From Imbricaverruca yamaguchii (lineage: Eukaryota; Arthropoda; Thecostraca; Neoverrucidae), in contig JAOTOL010001366.1 of the NCBI GenBank assembly GCA_034440575.1, positions 653,501 through 717,500 on the forward strand: 64,000 bases of DNA. The letters run 5' to 3'. The translations under genes were made by a program, and so were the position numbers. This document shows, in pieces, positions 1 through 10,639 of this stretch; positions within the stretch are counted from its first letter, which is position 1; each line of letters begins with the position of its first letter. Below the pieces are notes generated by a model. That model searched no databases and was not told where the DNA came from. It worked only from the letters and a program-made list of their open reading frames with translations.

Positions 1-65
1 GTCAGCTCCGGGTTACGGCAGCTGAAACAACACACGCCACGGCGGCTGACACACGCGTCACGACG

Positions 66-285
66 GGACACGGAGGACACGGAGGACACGGAGGACACGG
101 AGGACACGGAGGACACGGAGGACACGGAGGACACGGAGGACACGGAGGACACGGAGGACACGGAGGACACGGAGGACACGGAGGACACGGAGGACACGGA
201 GGACACGGAGGACACGGAGGGCACGGAGGGACACGGAGGACACGGAGAACACGGAGGACACGGAGGACACGGAGGATACGTGGGT
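66..285. repeat. 9-bp minisatellite (GGACACGGA)n
   Basis: About 24 nearly perfect head-to-tail copies of a 9-base unit, with a few degenerate copies near the right end. It reads as Pro-Cys-Pro or Val-Leu-Arg polypeptides in frames lacking stops. These are by-products of a repeat whose length is divisible by three, not proteins. Confidence 0.95.
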
Positions 286-1589
286 TACGTAGCAGTTGAA
301 ACACACTGAGTATTTATTTATCATTTGGGTTTAAGGGCGCGCCGACTACAGAGTCATTCGGCGCCCAACGGACTGGGCACTCAGCAGCTGAAACACACGG
401 GGTGGGGCGATTCGGCAGCTGAGCCGGGCTGACCCATGCAGCAGCTGGCGCTGAGAAGACCTGGGCGGCCACGCTTCCGTACACTATCATCTCCCGATGG
501 GAAACGATGTGGTTTGACTGAGCACCAACCCCGTGAAGCTTTTGCATCAACCTTGTGGCGATGCATGGAAAGCACCTCGTTCACAATACCAGCTTCATGC
601 AAAAACACCACCTGAAATTTCTGAAAATCTTTGGCAAATGCCATTAGCGTCCGGCGACACTAAACGGCCGTACTACAGTGGTAGTAAACAGCTGACAATA
701 AACGATGCTTGCAGGTTCTAATGATGGTATTAGTGTCATGCAAAACCTGCTATAAAAAATCGAATCGTAGGTATGCTCCGACAAGTGTAGCAACCATCTG
801 GCGGAGTGCTTTAGAAGGTGGTCGCAAAGCTTCAAACATGTCAACACCACTGACGAATTTGGACCCTGGAAAACCCTGTCTCGCTGAGCGAAAGTGTGCA
901 TTGGTTCCGTAGCTTACCTAGCCTGCACCAAAACCACGTGACCGGCTGAATATGGATCTTCTTGGTTGTTTGAAACAGTCACTTCCAACAGCTTGGCGAA
1001 GTTCCACGCTGAAAAGGTTGGTGGAGTAATTCGGCTGGCAGAAAATATTACAAAGCATATGCAGAATAGTCAGTGCAGCCGACATACATACGAACACACC
1101 TCAGTTAATTTGCACTTTAATGCACACAACTGCTTCGAATGAAATATCTTCACCAGTTCACGGTAGTGTGGCACACGCTGAAACTTTCCTTTAAAAAAGG
1201 AAAATTCAAACTCAGCATCACTCCGGGAAATCGATTCAGGAAGAAGACTGTGGTTTCGGTTGGAAATGGAAGATATAGGAGTAATACAAGGCGGATTTTC
1301 ATTCACTCATGGTTGAAGCAGCTGGGTCAGAGGATCTTGCTCCTAGCAATTATGCTAAAAATAAGGGTTACATAGGGTTACATAGCCTCTTCTATAATCA
1401 AGGGTCACATCTGAGAGGGTCTGCTGTGAGAATATATAACTAATACACGGTGTCCCGAGGGCATCTGTGAGGCCAAGAGGTCAACTATGTGAATCTAGCA
1501 TTGTCAGCGCAGCATCGGACATCATACCGCTATCGGCAGTGTCACATTGTACACTTGCATGCGTGGCCAGATCGTGGCCAGATCGTGGC
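286..1589. other. no gene recognised; one dispersed-repeat copy
   Basis: Mixed-composition sequence between two minisatellites. I see no convincing exon or RNA gene. It contains one copy of the short GGGCGCGCCGACTAC dispersed repeat (322-366). It would lie downstream of, or in an intron of, the minus-strand ZP gene. Confidence 0.5.
322..366 (+). repeat. short dispersed hairpin repeat, copy 1
   Basis: A segment beginning TTTGGGTTTAAGGGCGCGCC and ending TCATTCGGCGCCC. The GGGCGC and GCGCCC ends can pair. Related segments occur at 2566-2616, 5127-5180 (reverse), 22801-22845 and 52925-52963 (reverse), so it is an interspersed family, perhaps the conserved end of a larger element. I do not recognise the family. 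Confidence 0.6.
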
Positions 1590-1906
1590 GACTGAGCGAC
1601 TGAGCGACTGAGCGACTGAGCGACTGAGCGACTGAGCGACTGAGCGACTGAGCGACTGAGCGACTGAGCGACTGAGCGACTGAGCGACTGAGCGACTGAG
1701 CGACTGAGCGACTGAGCGACTGAGCGACTGTGAGCGACTGAGCGACTGAGCGACTGAGTGACTGAGCGACTGAGCGACTGAGCGACTGAGCGACTGAGCG
1801 ACTGAGCGACTGAGCGACTGAGCGACTGAGCGACTGAGCGACTGAGCGACTGAGCGACTGAACGACTGAGCGACTGAGCGACTGAGCGACTGAGCGACTG
1901 AGCGAC
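1590..1906. repeat. 8-bp minisatellite (GACTGAGC)n
   Basis: Roughly 39 copies of an 8-base unit with rare single-base variants, including one two-base insertion near 1731 and one A-for-G change near 1861. The minus frame reads as Ser-Arg-Ser-Val-Ala-Gln repeats and is not a gene. Confidence 0.95.
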
Positions 1907-3434
1907 AGACCACTGGAGGCGGAGCGGTGCTCCGTACCAGCGTACGGCGTGCCTCTAACACAGCCAACACAAGTTGCGAGTACTTCAGAAGAACAACATT
2001 GAGTGAAAACTGTTCAACCAAAAATGAAACGAGCAGGACTAAGTCCGAGTGAGAAAAGCAGGATGTCAAGCACTGCAACAAGAAAAGGTGATTTTGGTTT
2101 CCAAAGTGTGATGGTCGCGTTGGGCCCGGTCTGCACTGATCTGATTGTCCGGTCTGGTATGGTGCCTCATACCAGTGGAAGGCGCCATCAGGAACAGTGG
2201 ATCATAGAGGGCAAGAGGTAGGCTATAGGGTTTCCATGAGGCAAGCACAGGGTTTGACATATACTTTGTCATCCGAGAGCCTACGAACCACCCGCCGCTG
2301 TTGTCATGACAACCATTCAAAACAAATGCCTGGTGACGTACGCAGGAGGCGTGGCGCGCTTTACGGCAGAATAAACAGCCATGTATTTGAGAAAAGGGAA
2401 TTTGAGCTCTTCAGAGAAAATGTCGTGGTTAACATTGCTTTAAAAATCGAGCGTAAGTAAGTTCTGAATGATGAAGGCAGGCCTTCAAAAGGCACGTAGT
2501 AATTGAGAAACAAGTGCGTTTTCAAACGCGTGACGGTCGGGTCGGGTCGGGTCGGGTCGGTTGGTTGGTTATTGGAGTTTAGGGGCACATCGACTAAATC
2601 GGTCATGCAGCGCCCATAACATCGTCAGTGAAACAGTGAAATGCACGCAACATCGTCAATCAGACAGAGAAAAGTAAACATCAGTCAAACAGTGAAATGG
2701 GAGTAACATCAGGGAAACAGTGAAATTCACGAAACAGTGGGTCGGGTCGGGTCGGGTCGGGTCAAGTCTCTCACATCAGCTTTTCTCCGCATGTACACGA
2801 AGTGGTGTGGGCTCGTGTAAAGAAGTAGACTTCTCACGTTCATCAGCAATGAACCAAGTCGTAAAATCATAGCCGTGTATGCTCCACCTTTCCGGGCGCT
2901 GCACCCTGCATCGAAGTGCCTGATCCGGTGCGCTAATCTGCTGAGCGAGCGTCTCAAACGCTGGGAACGTCTCAGACGCTCTAGTCGGCGCCGATGACGG
3001 TCCGACAGCCCCTGGTTGACTTCCGCCGGGTGTGGCGGTTTACATGGTGCGGTCCATCACCAGGGTGACGGCGAGCGGCTGGCCAGACACAGGGAGCTGA
3101 ACAGCGGTGCTGAGCAGAGGTGCAATCAGTCTGTCAACCGTCACTGCACAGGGAAAAGCTCTGGGCCACAAACTGTTGGAAGGCATGAGTCGCTGTCAGC
3201 GGTTGTCTATTGGAACCGTTTGTGTATGACACGGCACCCCGTGTTGATGCTCGTGTGCCCAATCAACAGAATGGCAACCAACGTCTATTGCACTTACGAA
3301 CAAGCTGTCGCAGGACAAGGTCCGATCTGGACTATCACAGCCAGAATAGTCAAACTGTCCCTCACTCACCGAGGTTTTACTCTGGCTGGCGAGTCGGCAC
3401 CGACGGCGACGGAAGCCGCTGATAGCCGCGACGA
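1907..3434. other. no gene recognised; short GGGTC runs and a dispersed repeat
   Basis: Holds two short runs of the pentamer GGGTC (about 2537-2560 and 2738-2764) and a copy of the dispersed hairpin repeat. The minus strand near 3030-3110 has a short open stretch ending in a stop, which I could not fit to the ZP-C domain. The next ZP exon was looked for here and not found. Confidence 0.45.
2566..2616 (+). repeat. short dispersed hairpin repeat, copy 2
   Basis: A segment starting TTGGTTATTGGAGTTTAGGG and ending in CATGCAGCGCCC. It matches the reverse complement of the 5127-5180 copy closely, including the TTGGTTATTGG lead, and matches copies 1 and 22801-22845 in the GGGCGC and GCGCCC parts. 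Confidence 0.55.
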
Positions 3435-3734
3435 CGCCACCTACCCGAGTTGGTGTTGATCCCGACAGGCAGCTGACGACGCCACCTACCCGAGTTGGTG
3501 TTGATCCTGACAGGCAGCTGACGACGCCACCTACCCGAATTGGTGTTGATCCCGACAGGCAGCTGACGACGCCACCTACCCGAGTTGGTGTTGATCCCGA
3601 CAGGCAGCTGACGGCGCCACCTACCCGAGTTGGTGTTGATCCCGACAGGCAGCTGACGACGCCACCTACCCGAGTTGGTGTTGATCCCGACAGGCAGCTG
3701 ACGACGCCACCTACCCGAGTTGGTGTTGATCCTG
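3435..3734 (-). repeat. 45-bp array duplicating an exon 3' end and its splice donor
   Basis: Seven near-identical 45-base units lie at exact 45-base spacing; the donor-like ACCTAC motif on the plus strand is at 3439, 3484, 3529, 3574, 3619, 3664 and 3709. On the minus strand each unit contains the last codons of ZP exon C (reading INTNS) followed by GTAGGT and about 25 bases of intron. Because 45 is divisible by three the array is open on the minus strand, as repeats of INTNSGRWRRQLPVG. The transcript therefore has seven equivalent donors, or the array is partly translated. The unit nearest the exon carries slightly different flanks, which fits expansion from the original junction. Confidence 0.9.
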
Positions 3735-3890
3735 ACGAGCAGCTGGAGTCGCGTGCCGATGGGCACCGGCTCGTCGACGGGCACGGTGAAGGCGCCGCTG
3801 TTGCTGCCGCGCTCGCGGTACACGCCCACCTCGTACTCCAGCCGACCGGGCGACTCCTCGACAACGCCCGACACGCGCGCATTGGACGGC
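3715..3890 (-). CDS. ZP-domain protein, exon C (first half of ZP-C)
   Basis: Internal exon of the ZP gene. On the minus strand an acceptor (CCGCCAG) precedes a phase-2 start, and the exon ends in phase 1 at TCGG before GTAGGT. The 58 full codons read from PSNARVSGVVEE through LEYEVGVYRERGS to VDEPVPIGTRLQLLVRINTN. The 'leyev.vy ... vpiGt.lql.v.in' pattern is that of the start of the ZP-C subdomain in extracellular ZP proteins of arthropod cuticle and apical matrix. The phase-2 start matches the phase-2 end of exon B (9476-9612), so the two join without a frame change. The donor is embedded in the first unit of a sevenfold 45-bp array. The next exon, expected to carry the rest of ZP-C with its cysteines, was not found. 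Domain assignment is from memory of the family; boundaries are inferred from splice consensus. Confidence 0.75.
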
Positions 3891-3896
3891 CTGGCG

Positions 3897-4320
3897 GCAG
3901 GTCAGGTCAGGTAATGTCAGGTAATGTCAGGTAATGTCAGGTAATGTCAGGTAATGTCAGGTAATGTCAGGTAATGCCAGGTAATGTCAGGTAATGTCAG
4001 GTAATGTCAGGTCATGTCAGGTCATGTCAGGTCATGTCAGGTCATGTCAGGCCATGTCATGTCATGTCAGCTAATGTCAGGTAATGTCAGGTAATGTCAG
4101 GTCATATCAGGTAATGTCAGGTCATATAAGGTCATATCAGATCATGTCAGATCATGTCAGATCATGCCAGATCATGTCAGATCATGTCAGATCATGTCAG
4201 ATCATGTCAGATCATATCAGATCATGTCAGATCATGTCAGATCATGTCAGATCATGTCAGATCATGTCAGGTCATGTCAGATCATGTCAGGTCATGTCAG
4301 GTCATGCCAGGTCAGGTCAG
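3897..4320. repeat. 10-bp minisatellite (ATGTCAGGTA/ATGTCAGATC)n
   Basis: About 42 copies in sub-blocks: GTAATGTCAG units first, then GTCATGTCAG, then ATCATGTCAG. In the GTCATGTCAG block (about 4008-4060) the hexamer AGGTCA recurs every 10 bases, which is a DR4 spacing of nuclear-receptor half-sites. Begins directly upstream of exon C on the minus strand, within a few bases of its acceptor. Confidence 0.95.
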
Positions 4321-4683
4321 GCTCGATAGCGCTGGCGATGGCCCGGCGGAGACTGGCGACTAACGTCGACGGTGGCCTGACCCGAATTAGGTCATCGTAG
4401 GCGGGACAAACATGGGAGATCTGCTAAAGTTGAATCGTTCGGTCGAATGCCGCAAAAACGGCAAATGGAGGAAGTTCTGACAAGGTAATTCAACTCTCAT
4501 CGGGTGACTGGTAGACACGCAAAGTGTCGAGCACCTACTAATGATAGCAGCGCATGCAGCTATAGAGTTGAAAATTAAAATGTTAAATTGCAGACTGTAA
4601 TTCCGACCTAAGTAGGGCACAAAATTCGTTAAAAGGGAGATATCCGGACTTCACAAGCCTTCCGGCTGCGCCTGGCAGGACAG
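4321..4683. other. intronic, nothing recognised
   Basis: Unique-looking sequence between two minisatellites inside the inferred ZP-gene intron. No exon or RNA signal seen. Confidence 0.5.
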
Positions 4684-4882
4684 TCCAGCAGTCGGGGTGC
4701 CCGGATGGCCGGGTGGTCCAGCAGTCCGGGTGCCCGGATGGCCGGGTGGTCCAGCAGTCCGGGTGCCCGGATGGCCGGGTGGTCCAGCAGTCCGGGTGCC
4801 CGGATGGCCGGGTGGTCCAGCAGTCGGGGTGCCCGGATGGCCGGGTGGTCCAGCAGTCCGGGTGCCCGGATGGCCGGGTGGC
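4684..4882. repeat. 33-bp minisatellite
   Basis: Six copies of a 33-base GC-rich unit built around CCCGGATGGCCGGGTGGTCC, alternating TCCGGG and TCGGGG variants. It is open in several frames (for example GCPDGRVVQQS on the plus strand). These are repeat artefacts. Confidence 0.95.
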
Positions 4883-5692
4883 AAGGTCGCGTACAAAAAT
4901 GTCGCGCATTTGCTATCAGTAAGCACCCTTTGCCATCGTCCACGCTCAATAAACGCAAGGCGTATGAACCTCACACACAAAGTGAATTTCAACCCGAAGT
5001 AGCTTACTATCTGTCGGGAAGCCAAGAGATCCGTACGCTCTTCAGTCGCCAACAATATGCTTATCAGGAGGTGCATAATAGCTTTCTCCAGCTAGTCCCT
5101 TACGGAATGGCATCCAGGTCTTTTAGAGGGCGCTGCATGACCAACGCAGCCGACGCGCCCCTAAATTCCAATAACCAATCAGCCAGGTCATTTAGACACC
5201 TGCTCCAAACTCAGATGCGATTTATGTAGAGCCAGAACAATTCATCCGCGGGCGACGTATCCGGACATTGACCAGGTAACATCTGGACACAAACGCATAT
5301 CGAAGATCGCTCAAATGTGGTCGCAGCTCAATTGGTTCCGCCCAATGGAGCCAATACATTCTGACGCAGATGCCGCTAAAAACACCAGTAAAATTGGTAA
5401 AAGTGGAAATACTGTCGACGCCTTCCAGGAATGAACAGCGATCAGGCACGTGCAAAAAAAAAAACTTTCCAAACGCAAAGGCACACGCGACACAGGAACG
5501 GCAGCCAGCTGCTGCAAATGCCGGCAGCTCTCGGCTCAGCCGCTCCACCGTGAAATCCATCCCTCTCCACCCCATCTACCGTGCCACGAGGCGCACCCGT
5601 GCCCGCTCCCGCCGCGAGTCGCCGGTGCCGGTGCCGGTACCGGTACCGGTACCGGTACGCGTTGGTCAAGCCGGTGCCGGCGGCGCGCCGGC
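4883..5692. other. intronic or 3' flank of nested gene; hexamer run
   Basis: Carries the reverse-oriented dispersed hairpin repeat (5127-5180), an A-run near 5454 and a CCGGTA hexamer run (about 5622-5660) just downstream of the tetraspan ORF stop. No clear exon seen. Confidence 0.45.
5127..5180 (-). repeat. short dispersed hairpin repeat, copy 3
   Basis: Reverse-strand copy: GGGCGCTGCATGACC followed by GACGCGCCCCTAAATTCCAA. It keeps the paired GGGCGC and GCGCCC ends seen in the other copies. Confidence 0.55.
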
Positions 5693-6299
5693 TCAGAGGG
5701 GGCGGGCGCGCCGGCGTCGGCCCGGCAGCCAGCTGAGCACGTGCAGGTACTGCGTGGCGCGCCGCTCCGTCTCGGACATGTAGTACCAGACCAGGTCGGC
5801 GTCGGGCCGCACCAGCTCGGGCGGCAGGTCGAGCGGCGGCTCGCCGGCCACCGGCCGCACCAGCACGGCGCCGCGCCGCCCGCTGCGCTCCAGCAGGTGC
5901 CGCAGGTAGTGGTACGACACGTACCACACGAACCAGTCGGCCGCCGCCGCCGCGTACGCGGCGCGCTCGGGCCGCCGGCTCGGCTGCTCCGCGCCCAGCA
6001 TGAACAGCACGCACAGCGCCAGACTGTTGTAGCAGGCGAGGTGGTAGTGCGAGTAGACGGCCACGGAGACGACGCGCTGCTGTTGGCGCGCGGCGCCCAC
6101 CAGCAGGGGCGCGTACATGGCCAGGGCCGGTGGCCGGACACAGCAGGTGCGTGAAGAAGACGGAGCACAGCGGCGTCCAGAACGCTTGTATGACGCCACT
6201 GATTAGGCCCTCCAAGGCCACGCAGATGCCGATGGTGGACAGCAGCATGCAGGCGCGACGGTGGGTCATCAGGCCGCAACAGCAGTCGCGAGGGGCCAT
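5693..6299 (-). pseudogene. tetraspan-like membrane protein ORF with one frameshift
   Basis: Minus-strand frame starting ATGGCCCCTCGCGACTGC at 6299. It has a short Cys/Arg-rich head (MAPRDCCCGLMTHRRAC) and then a hydrophobic segment (MLLSTIGICVALEGLISGVI). The open frame runs to about 6135; the protein clearly continues in the next frame from about 6130 (LAMYAPLLVGAARQQQR) to a stop at 5693-5695. One surplus base, or two missing, in the GC-rich CCGGCCACCGGCC stretch explains the shift. The two parts give about 200 residues with roughly four hydrophobic segments and a soluble C-terminal tail (PELVRPDADLVWYYMSETER). This suggests a small four-pass protein of the LAPTM or similar size class; I recognise no specific family. 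It lies inside the intron between ZP exons B and C on the same strand, with a CpG-rich, CRE-bearing block 0.7-0.9 kb upstream. The shift could be an assembly error or a real lesion. Confidence 0.5.
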
Positions 6300-6379
6300 C
6301 GCCGTGTCGTGTCACAGGTCAGGGGAGGTCACAAGAGGTCAGATGAATCGCGGGAGTCGCATAATCACTTTGTCCGAAT

Positions 6380-6735
6380 CGCACAGTCATAGTCGCACAG
6401 TCATAGAGTCGCACAGTCTAGAGTCGACAGTCAGAGTACGTGTCATAGAGTCGCAGTCATAGAGTCGCAGTCATAGAGTCGCAGTCATAGAGTCGCAGTC
6501 ATAGAGTCGCAGTCATAGAGTCGCAGTCATAGAGTCGCAGTCATAGAGTCGCAGTCATAGAGTCGCAGTCATAGAGTCGCAGTCATAGAGTCGCACAGTC
6601 ATAGAGTCGCACAGTCATAAAGTCGCACAGTCATAAAGTCGCACAGTCATAGAGTCGCAGTCATAGAGTCGCACAGTCATAGAGTCGCACAGTCATAAAG
6701 TCGCACAGTCATAAAGTCGCACAGTCATTGAGTCG
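6380..6735. repeat. 15/18-bp minisatellite (GTCATAGAGTCGCA / +CA)
   Basis: Alternating units GTCATAGAGTCGCA(CA) with A-for-G variants (CATAAAGTCG). It begins less than 100 bases upstream of the start codon of the tetraspan ORF on the minus strand, so it would fall in the 5' untranslated region or a first intron. Confidence 0.9.
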
Positions 6736-6789
6736 TATAATCAGAGTGTCAGAGTCGCACAGTCAAAGTCAGTCATAGTCAAAGTCAGT

Positions 6790-7215
6790 CATGGTCAGAG
6801 TAAGTCACATGCGAGTTACACACGAGCCACTGGAGGCCACGCACGACTGGCGGGAGGCTCGCCAGGACCGGACACCCGGCGGTTCGTCCAGGCGCCACCC
6901 GCCCTGGACGGCTATGCATTCCACGGGTCGTCGGACGCTTCCGGTCGGCGGCCGACGACGAGCTACAGCGCACGCGACCGCTCCAGGCGGGAGGACCTGA
7001 CGCCCGGCCATTCAGAGGGTCGGCGCGACCAGCCGGTGCCAGTCGGTGTTCAATATTTCCGGCAGTGCACCGCTGCGCTCACGTCGACCCAACGGCGGCA
7101 GACGGACAGCGGACCGCCGACGGACCTGGCTTCGCTCAGTCCGCGACCGCTGTGTCGCGCGTGCCGACCGACCCTGACAGCAACTTAGCGCCGCGGGCGG
7201 CGTGACGTCACAGCG
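6790..7215 (-). promoter_or_regulatory. CpG-rich promoter-like block with CRE palindrome
   Basis: GC- and CpG-rich island of about 400 bases flanked by AT-richer sequence. It contains a perfect TGACGTCA at 7203-7210. It is 0.5-0.9 kb upstream of the minus-strand tetraspan ORF, so it is a reasonable promoter for that nested gene. No TATA box is obvious. Inference from composition, motif and position only. Confidence 0.35.
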
Positions 7216-9475
7216 GGACAGCCAATCGGGACTCTGATCGCGCTCCGGGCTCACTCGGTCGTTCTTGATGGAGTGAACACTGAGGATTTGAGATATAATT
7301 GTTCGGACAGCTAGCCACGGGTCCGCTGCTTTACACCCGGCACGAAATGCCACTGGTGTCAGTATATGTCGCCGGTGTCATGGTATGAAAACGATTTTGT
7401 GAGGGACGCGTATCACCCTCAGGGAATGCTCTTTTTTTGTTTAATTAGAGTAGTAGAATATTTTGGCCGTGCCTTTTGGAGCGAAAATCTGCGAGATAGA
7501 AACGTGCGAGCTCTTCAATTTTCCACTAACTTTGAATGGGTATAATTTAATATTTTGGCGGGGTCACCTCATCATGGGGGTAGCTCGAGTCATCTTAGGG
7601 GCTTGATGGGCCTAAAGTACCTGCAGAACAACGCGCATGTTGGATGCAGTAAACTCAAGGATCCTGCCATGAATAGGGCATTTTTTTAATAAATGGAGTT
7701 AACGAAATTTTAGGTCAATGATGACGCGTAAATCGCACCTAAGGTTGATTACACTAGGATAGTTAATGTTGGGTATGCCGCTGCGGCCCACGTCTCGCGA
7801 ACATATGCGTTGTGGTCGAGCCTGTGAATCGCTTTCGATAATGTTGGGCTTCAAAGAACGACCAACTGGGCAGTGTTTGAGGTTCGCTGTTGGGAATGAC
7901 ATAGCTGCAGGTCAGGTCAGGCTGCAATGACTGGCAGAAAAGAGGACTTACCAAAGGGTTGCTGTTGGTCCGGAACACGTTTGAAACAAAACTCGAAAGG
8001 GACAGATATGGGGTTAGGGTCATCATTAGATGACAGCTTCCTAAATCGAGCTTCGGGGCAAAATCATTCAAATAGGTATACCCTCACTTCCACCTATCTA
8101 CCAATATTTCTAGCTTGAGTTCATCGTGACTTTGATGCCCAATCTAAACAAGCAATACACGTGTTATTATTAAACGCCAAGAGCAATGAACGAGCTGCCG
8201 TAAATTAACAAAAGTAGCGATCGTTTACAAGAAAGCAAACATTTATTGCCAATTTTGGATGCACCAAATAGGTTTCCAATCGTTGTGTGCTGTCGGGCGA
8301 AGAGGTACACTCAGTATGGTAGGAAAGCCTCGACACTATATGCTACATAGGTTAACTTACAGTTGCTATGAATGTATGTATATATATATAACATTACGGG
8401 GGCGGTTGAAGACCCCCTCCCGAAACAGCCTAGGTTAACGCATGTGCATCTTTACATCTATGCTATGCATGACGTGCACTTTTCAGACCCTGGTCGTAAA
8501 ACAAACGATATTTCGTACATTTACATTGATGACATGCAAAGTGAAGACGTAGTTTAACACAGCTGGCATGTGCAAAGGTCAAGGTCACCTGATCCAGCAA
8601 AGTCAAATACCTGGGAAAATGTGATGTAATTTTCAACATGACAATTTTCGAAACATTTGGAACTGAGAATTATATGAGGAGTGACACGAAGCAAAAACCA
8701 TGTGCATCCTTTATATCATATAAGAAAGATCAAAATATGCATTTTTAAAACTTCTGCCCTGAAATACAAAACTTTTTAGTTTTCAAATCAGATTTATGGA
8801 GTCCAGTAATATCAGGAATACATTCTGTGTGAATAAAAAAATGTCCGGGTTTCGACATTCTTGCTTCGTAATAGTCCATATTTTAACCTACAGAGCTCCT
8901 GGAATACATGTATCCTCGGAACCCATGGAGTCATATCCCGGTAACATGATTTGAAACCTGGCACGCATTTATAACACATAATTTTCGCAAAATATATTCA
9001 AGTTATTCAAAACAATGATTACTAACACAGATATGTCCAAGAAAGCATGTGCCTAACTTATCCCTTCCATTGATCTATGAATATGATCTGAAGTCACATT
9101 TTGCACTCTTGCCGTTTTCCTTCATTATTCGTCTATGCACTCATGTTTCATGTTTGACCATACCTAGCATAGTTTGCTTGCGAAAAATGCATTAATGTGC
9201 ATCTAAAATTCGCGTTGAGACGTGGTCGCGGCGTGACATTGACTCACTCTAGTTTCGGCATCTTATGAGCCCGGAGAGCTACTTGTGACACAACGTACAC
9301 AAGCGGCGTGGCAGAACGTATGCGAAATTTTAAAACGATAGTGGGATCGGTTCGGGAATTGCATAAAAATATACAAATATAAATAAACATGTCCCACCCT
9401 CGGCGCATTGCGACGGAACGTCGTTACTCATCTGTGAGTGGGCGCGCGTGCACCGCTACGCCGATCTGTACTCAC
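7216..9475. other. AT-rich intron, no exon recognised
   Basis: Mostly AT-rich intron-like sequence of the ZP gene. The only item I recognise is a 40-base 3' end of the TTAA-flanked MITE family (8396-8437). Confidence 0.5.
8396..8437 (+). mobile_element. piggyBac-type MITE, 3' end fragment
   Basis: GGGGGCGGTTGAAGACCCCC followed shortly by AGGTTAA, which matches the last 40 bases of the full copies ending at 20813, 40446 and 47051. The remainder of the element is absent. Confidence 0.55.
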
Positions 9476-9612
9476 ACACTGCCAGAGAAGGCGGCCGAGC
9501 GTTCCTCGATGACGGTGGGCTGGGTGGGCTTGCACATGATGATCACCTCCTGGTCCGACATCATCACCACCCCGGCCAGCTGCGGAAACCACAGCCGCAC
9601 GTTCACGAACCC
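9476..9612 (-). CDS. ZP-domain protein, exon B (end of ZP-N)
   Basis: Internal exon on the minus strand. The acceptor is ATTTTCAG at 9613-9620, the donor is GTGAGT at 9470-9475, length 137 bases, phase 0 in and phase 2 out. It reads GFVNVRLWFPQLAGVVMMSD, then QEVIIMCKPTQPTVIEERSA and AFSGS plus part of V. The 'WFPQ.aGVV..SDQE.iiMCkP' pattern, with the fourth ZP-N cysteine, is characteristic of arthropod ZP-domain proteins of cuticle and apical extracellular matrix. Phase 0 matches the end of exon A (28778), giving CGVLKRN then GFVNV, and phase 2 matches exon C. The intron to exon A is about 19 kb and holds several minisatellites and transposons; the intron to exon C is 5.6 kb and holds another ORF. 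Confidence 0.85.
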
Positions 9613-10639
9613 CTGAAAATCGTCACGTCCGGTCAGATGGGCTCGGCTCCAGCAGATGTCGGAGTCACCAGGTCACGACCCCCCCCCCCTCCTCCCTGCA
9701 CCCAAGTGGACGCTCTAATGGCATAAGGCGGCTGGTGCCAGTATATTCCGAGACCGCCAATGCAAGCCAAATGATACGAGAAGGCTATACTTATTGGAGA
9801 CAAAATAGCGGCAAATTGATACAATACTGCTCCTGCCTCTGGGCTCCCTTCCGATCACGTTAGGAATCTATACAAATTCCCATGGATGTCACTAAAATTA
9901 CTGAAACTTTGAGAATGCGATTATGTTGTTATCGTTGCAATGTTAACCATTGTTCTTATTAGTCACTCTTTAAGTCTACCGTATATCGATAAGAGTAACA
10001 TTTGACATCCAACTACATGGACTGGGCAGACGGGCGAAACATTCTTTTCGACCTAAAGTAGCTGTGAGAAAGAGGCAATTGGCAAGCGGCATAAATTAGG
10101 GCGTGGCGCTTTTTAATTACACAAACAACACCAGGCCAATCCTCGCGCACACCCGGGACGGGATGGCTAGTGCACCACCATCTCCAGCAATATTTGAGCA
10201 TACTTCCGTGACGAAGCCCTACAGGAAAATGTGTATCGTGCATCATGTTGCGCTACACAATTTGCCATGGGTATTGTTACACCTTTACGAGTGTTTGACA
10301 GATATGCGTTCATGTTTTACCGGGTCAGTGATTTATCTAGGGTCAATCGAGGTCATTGGTCAAAGATGAATGTATGATTAGAAAAGATCTTCCCACCCCA
10401 TAATCATGTCGCCAGTAGGACAGCTTTCCCAAGAACAGTCATGGATGTACTTGGATACGAGTAACACATTTTTTACCTTGCACGCACGTCGCCGCTGTAT
10501 GACAAAAGCCAGGAGCAAATTACGGCCATCTTGCGACAGAAGAGCTGCCACAGTGGGAGCTGGGAGTGCTGCAGACACACCCACCGGGGTGCGCTGACAC
10601 AGAGGGTAATGTACTCATCGCCGGATGAACATCAGCGAG
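9613..10639. other. intron, nothing recognised
   Basis: Intron of the ZP gene directly upstream of exon B. A 10-base C run occurs near 9680. No additional exon or RNA gene recognised. Confidence 0.5.

Noticed and set aside
3010..3140. Possible last ZP exon on the minus strand (open stretch ending in a stop)
   Set aside because: Its peptide does not show the ZP-C cysteine pattern and no acceptor with phase 1 is evident.
5536..6315. 259- and 285-codon minus frames over the tetraspan locus
   Set aside because: They are shadow frames; only the hydrophobic parts of two frames, joined at one shift near 6130, form a plausible protein.
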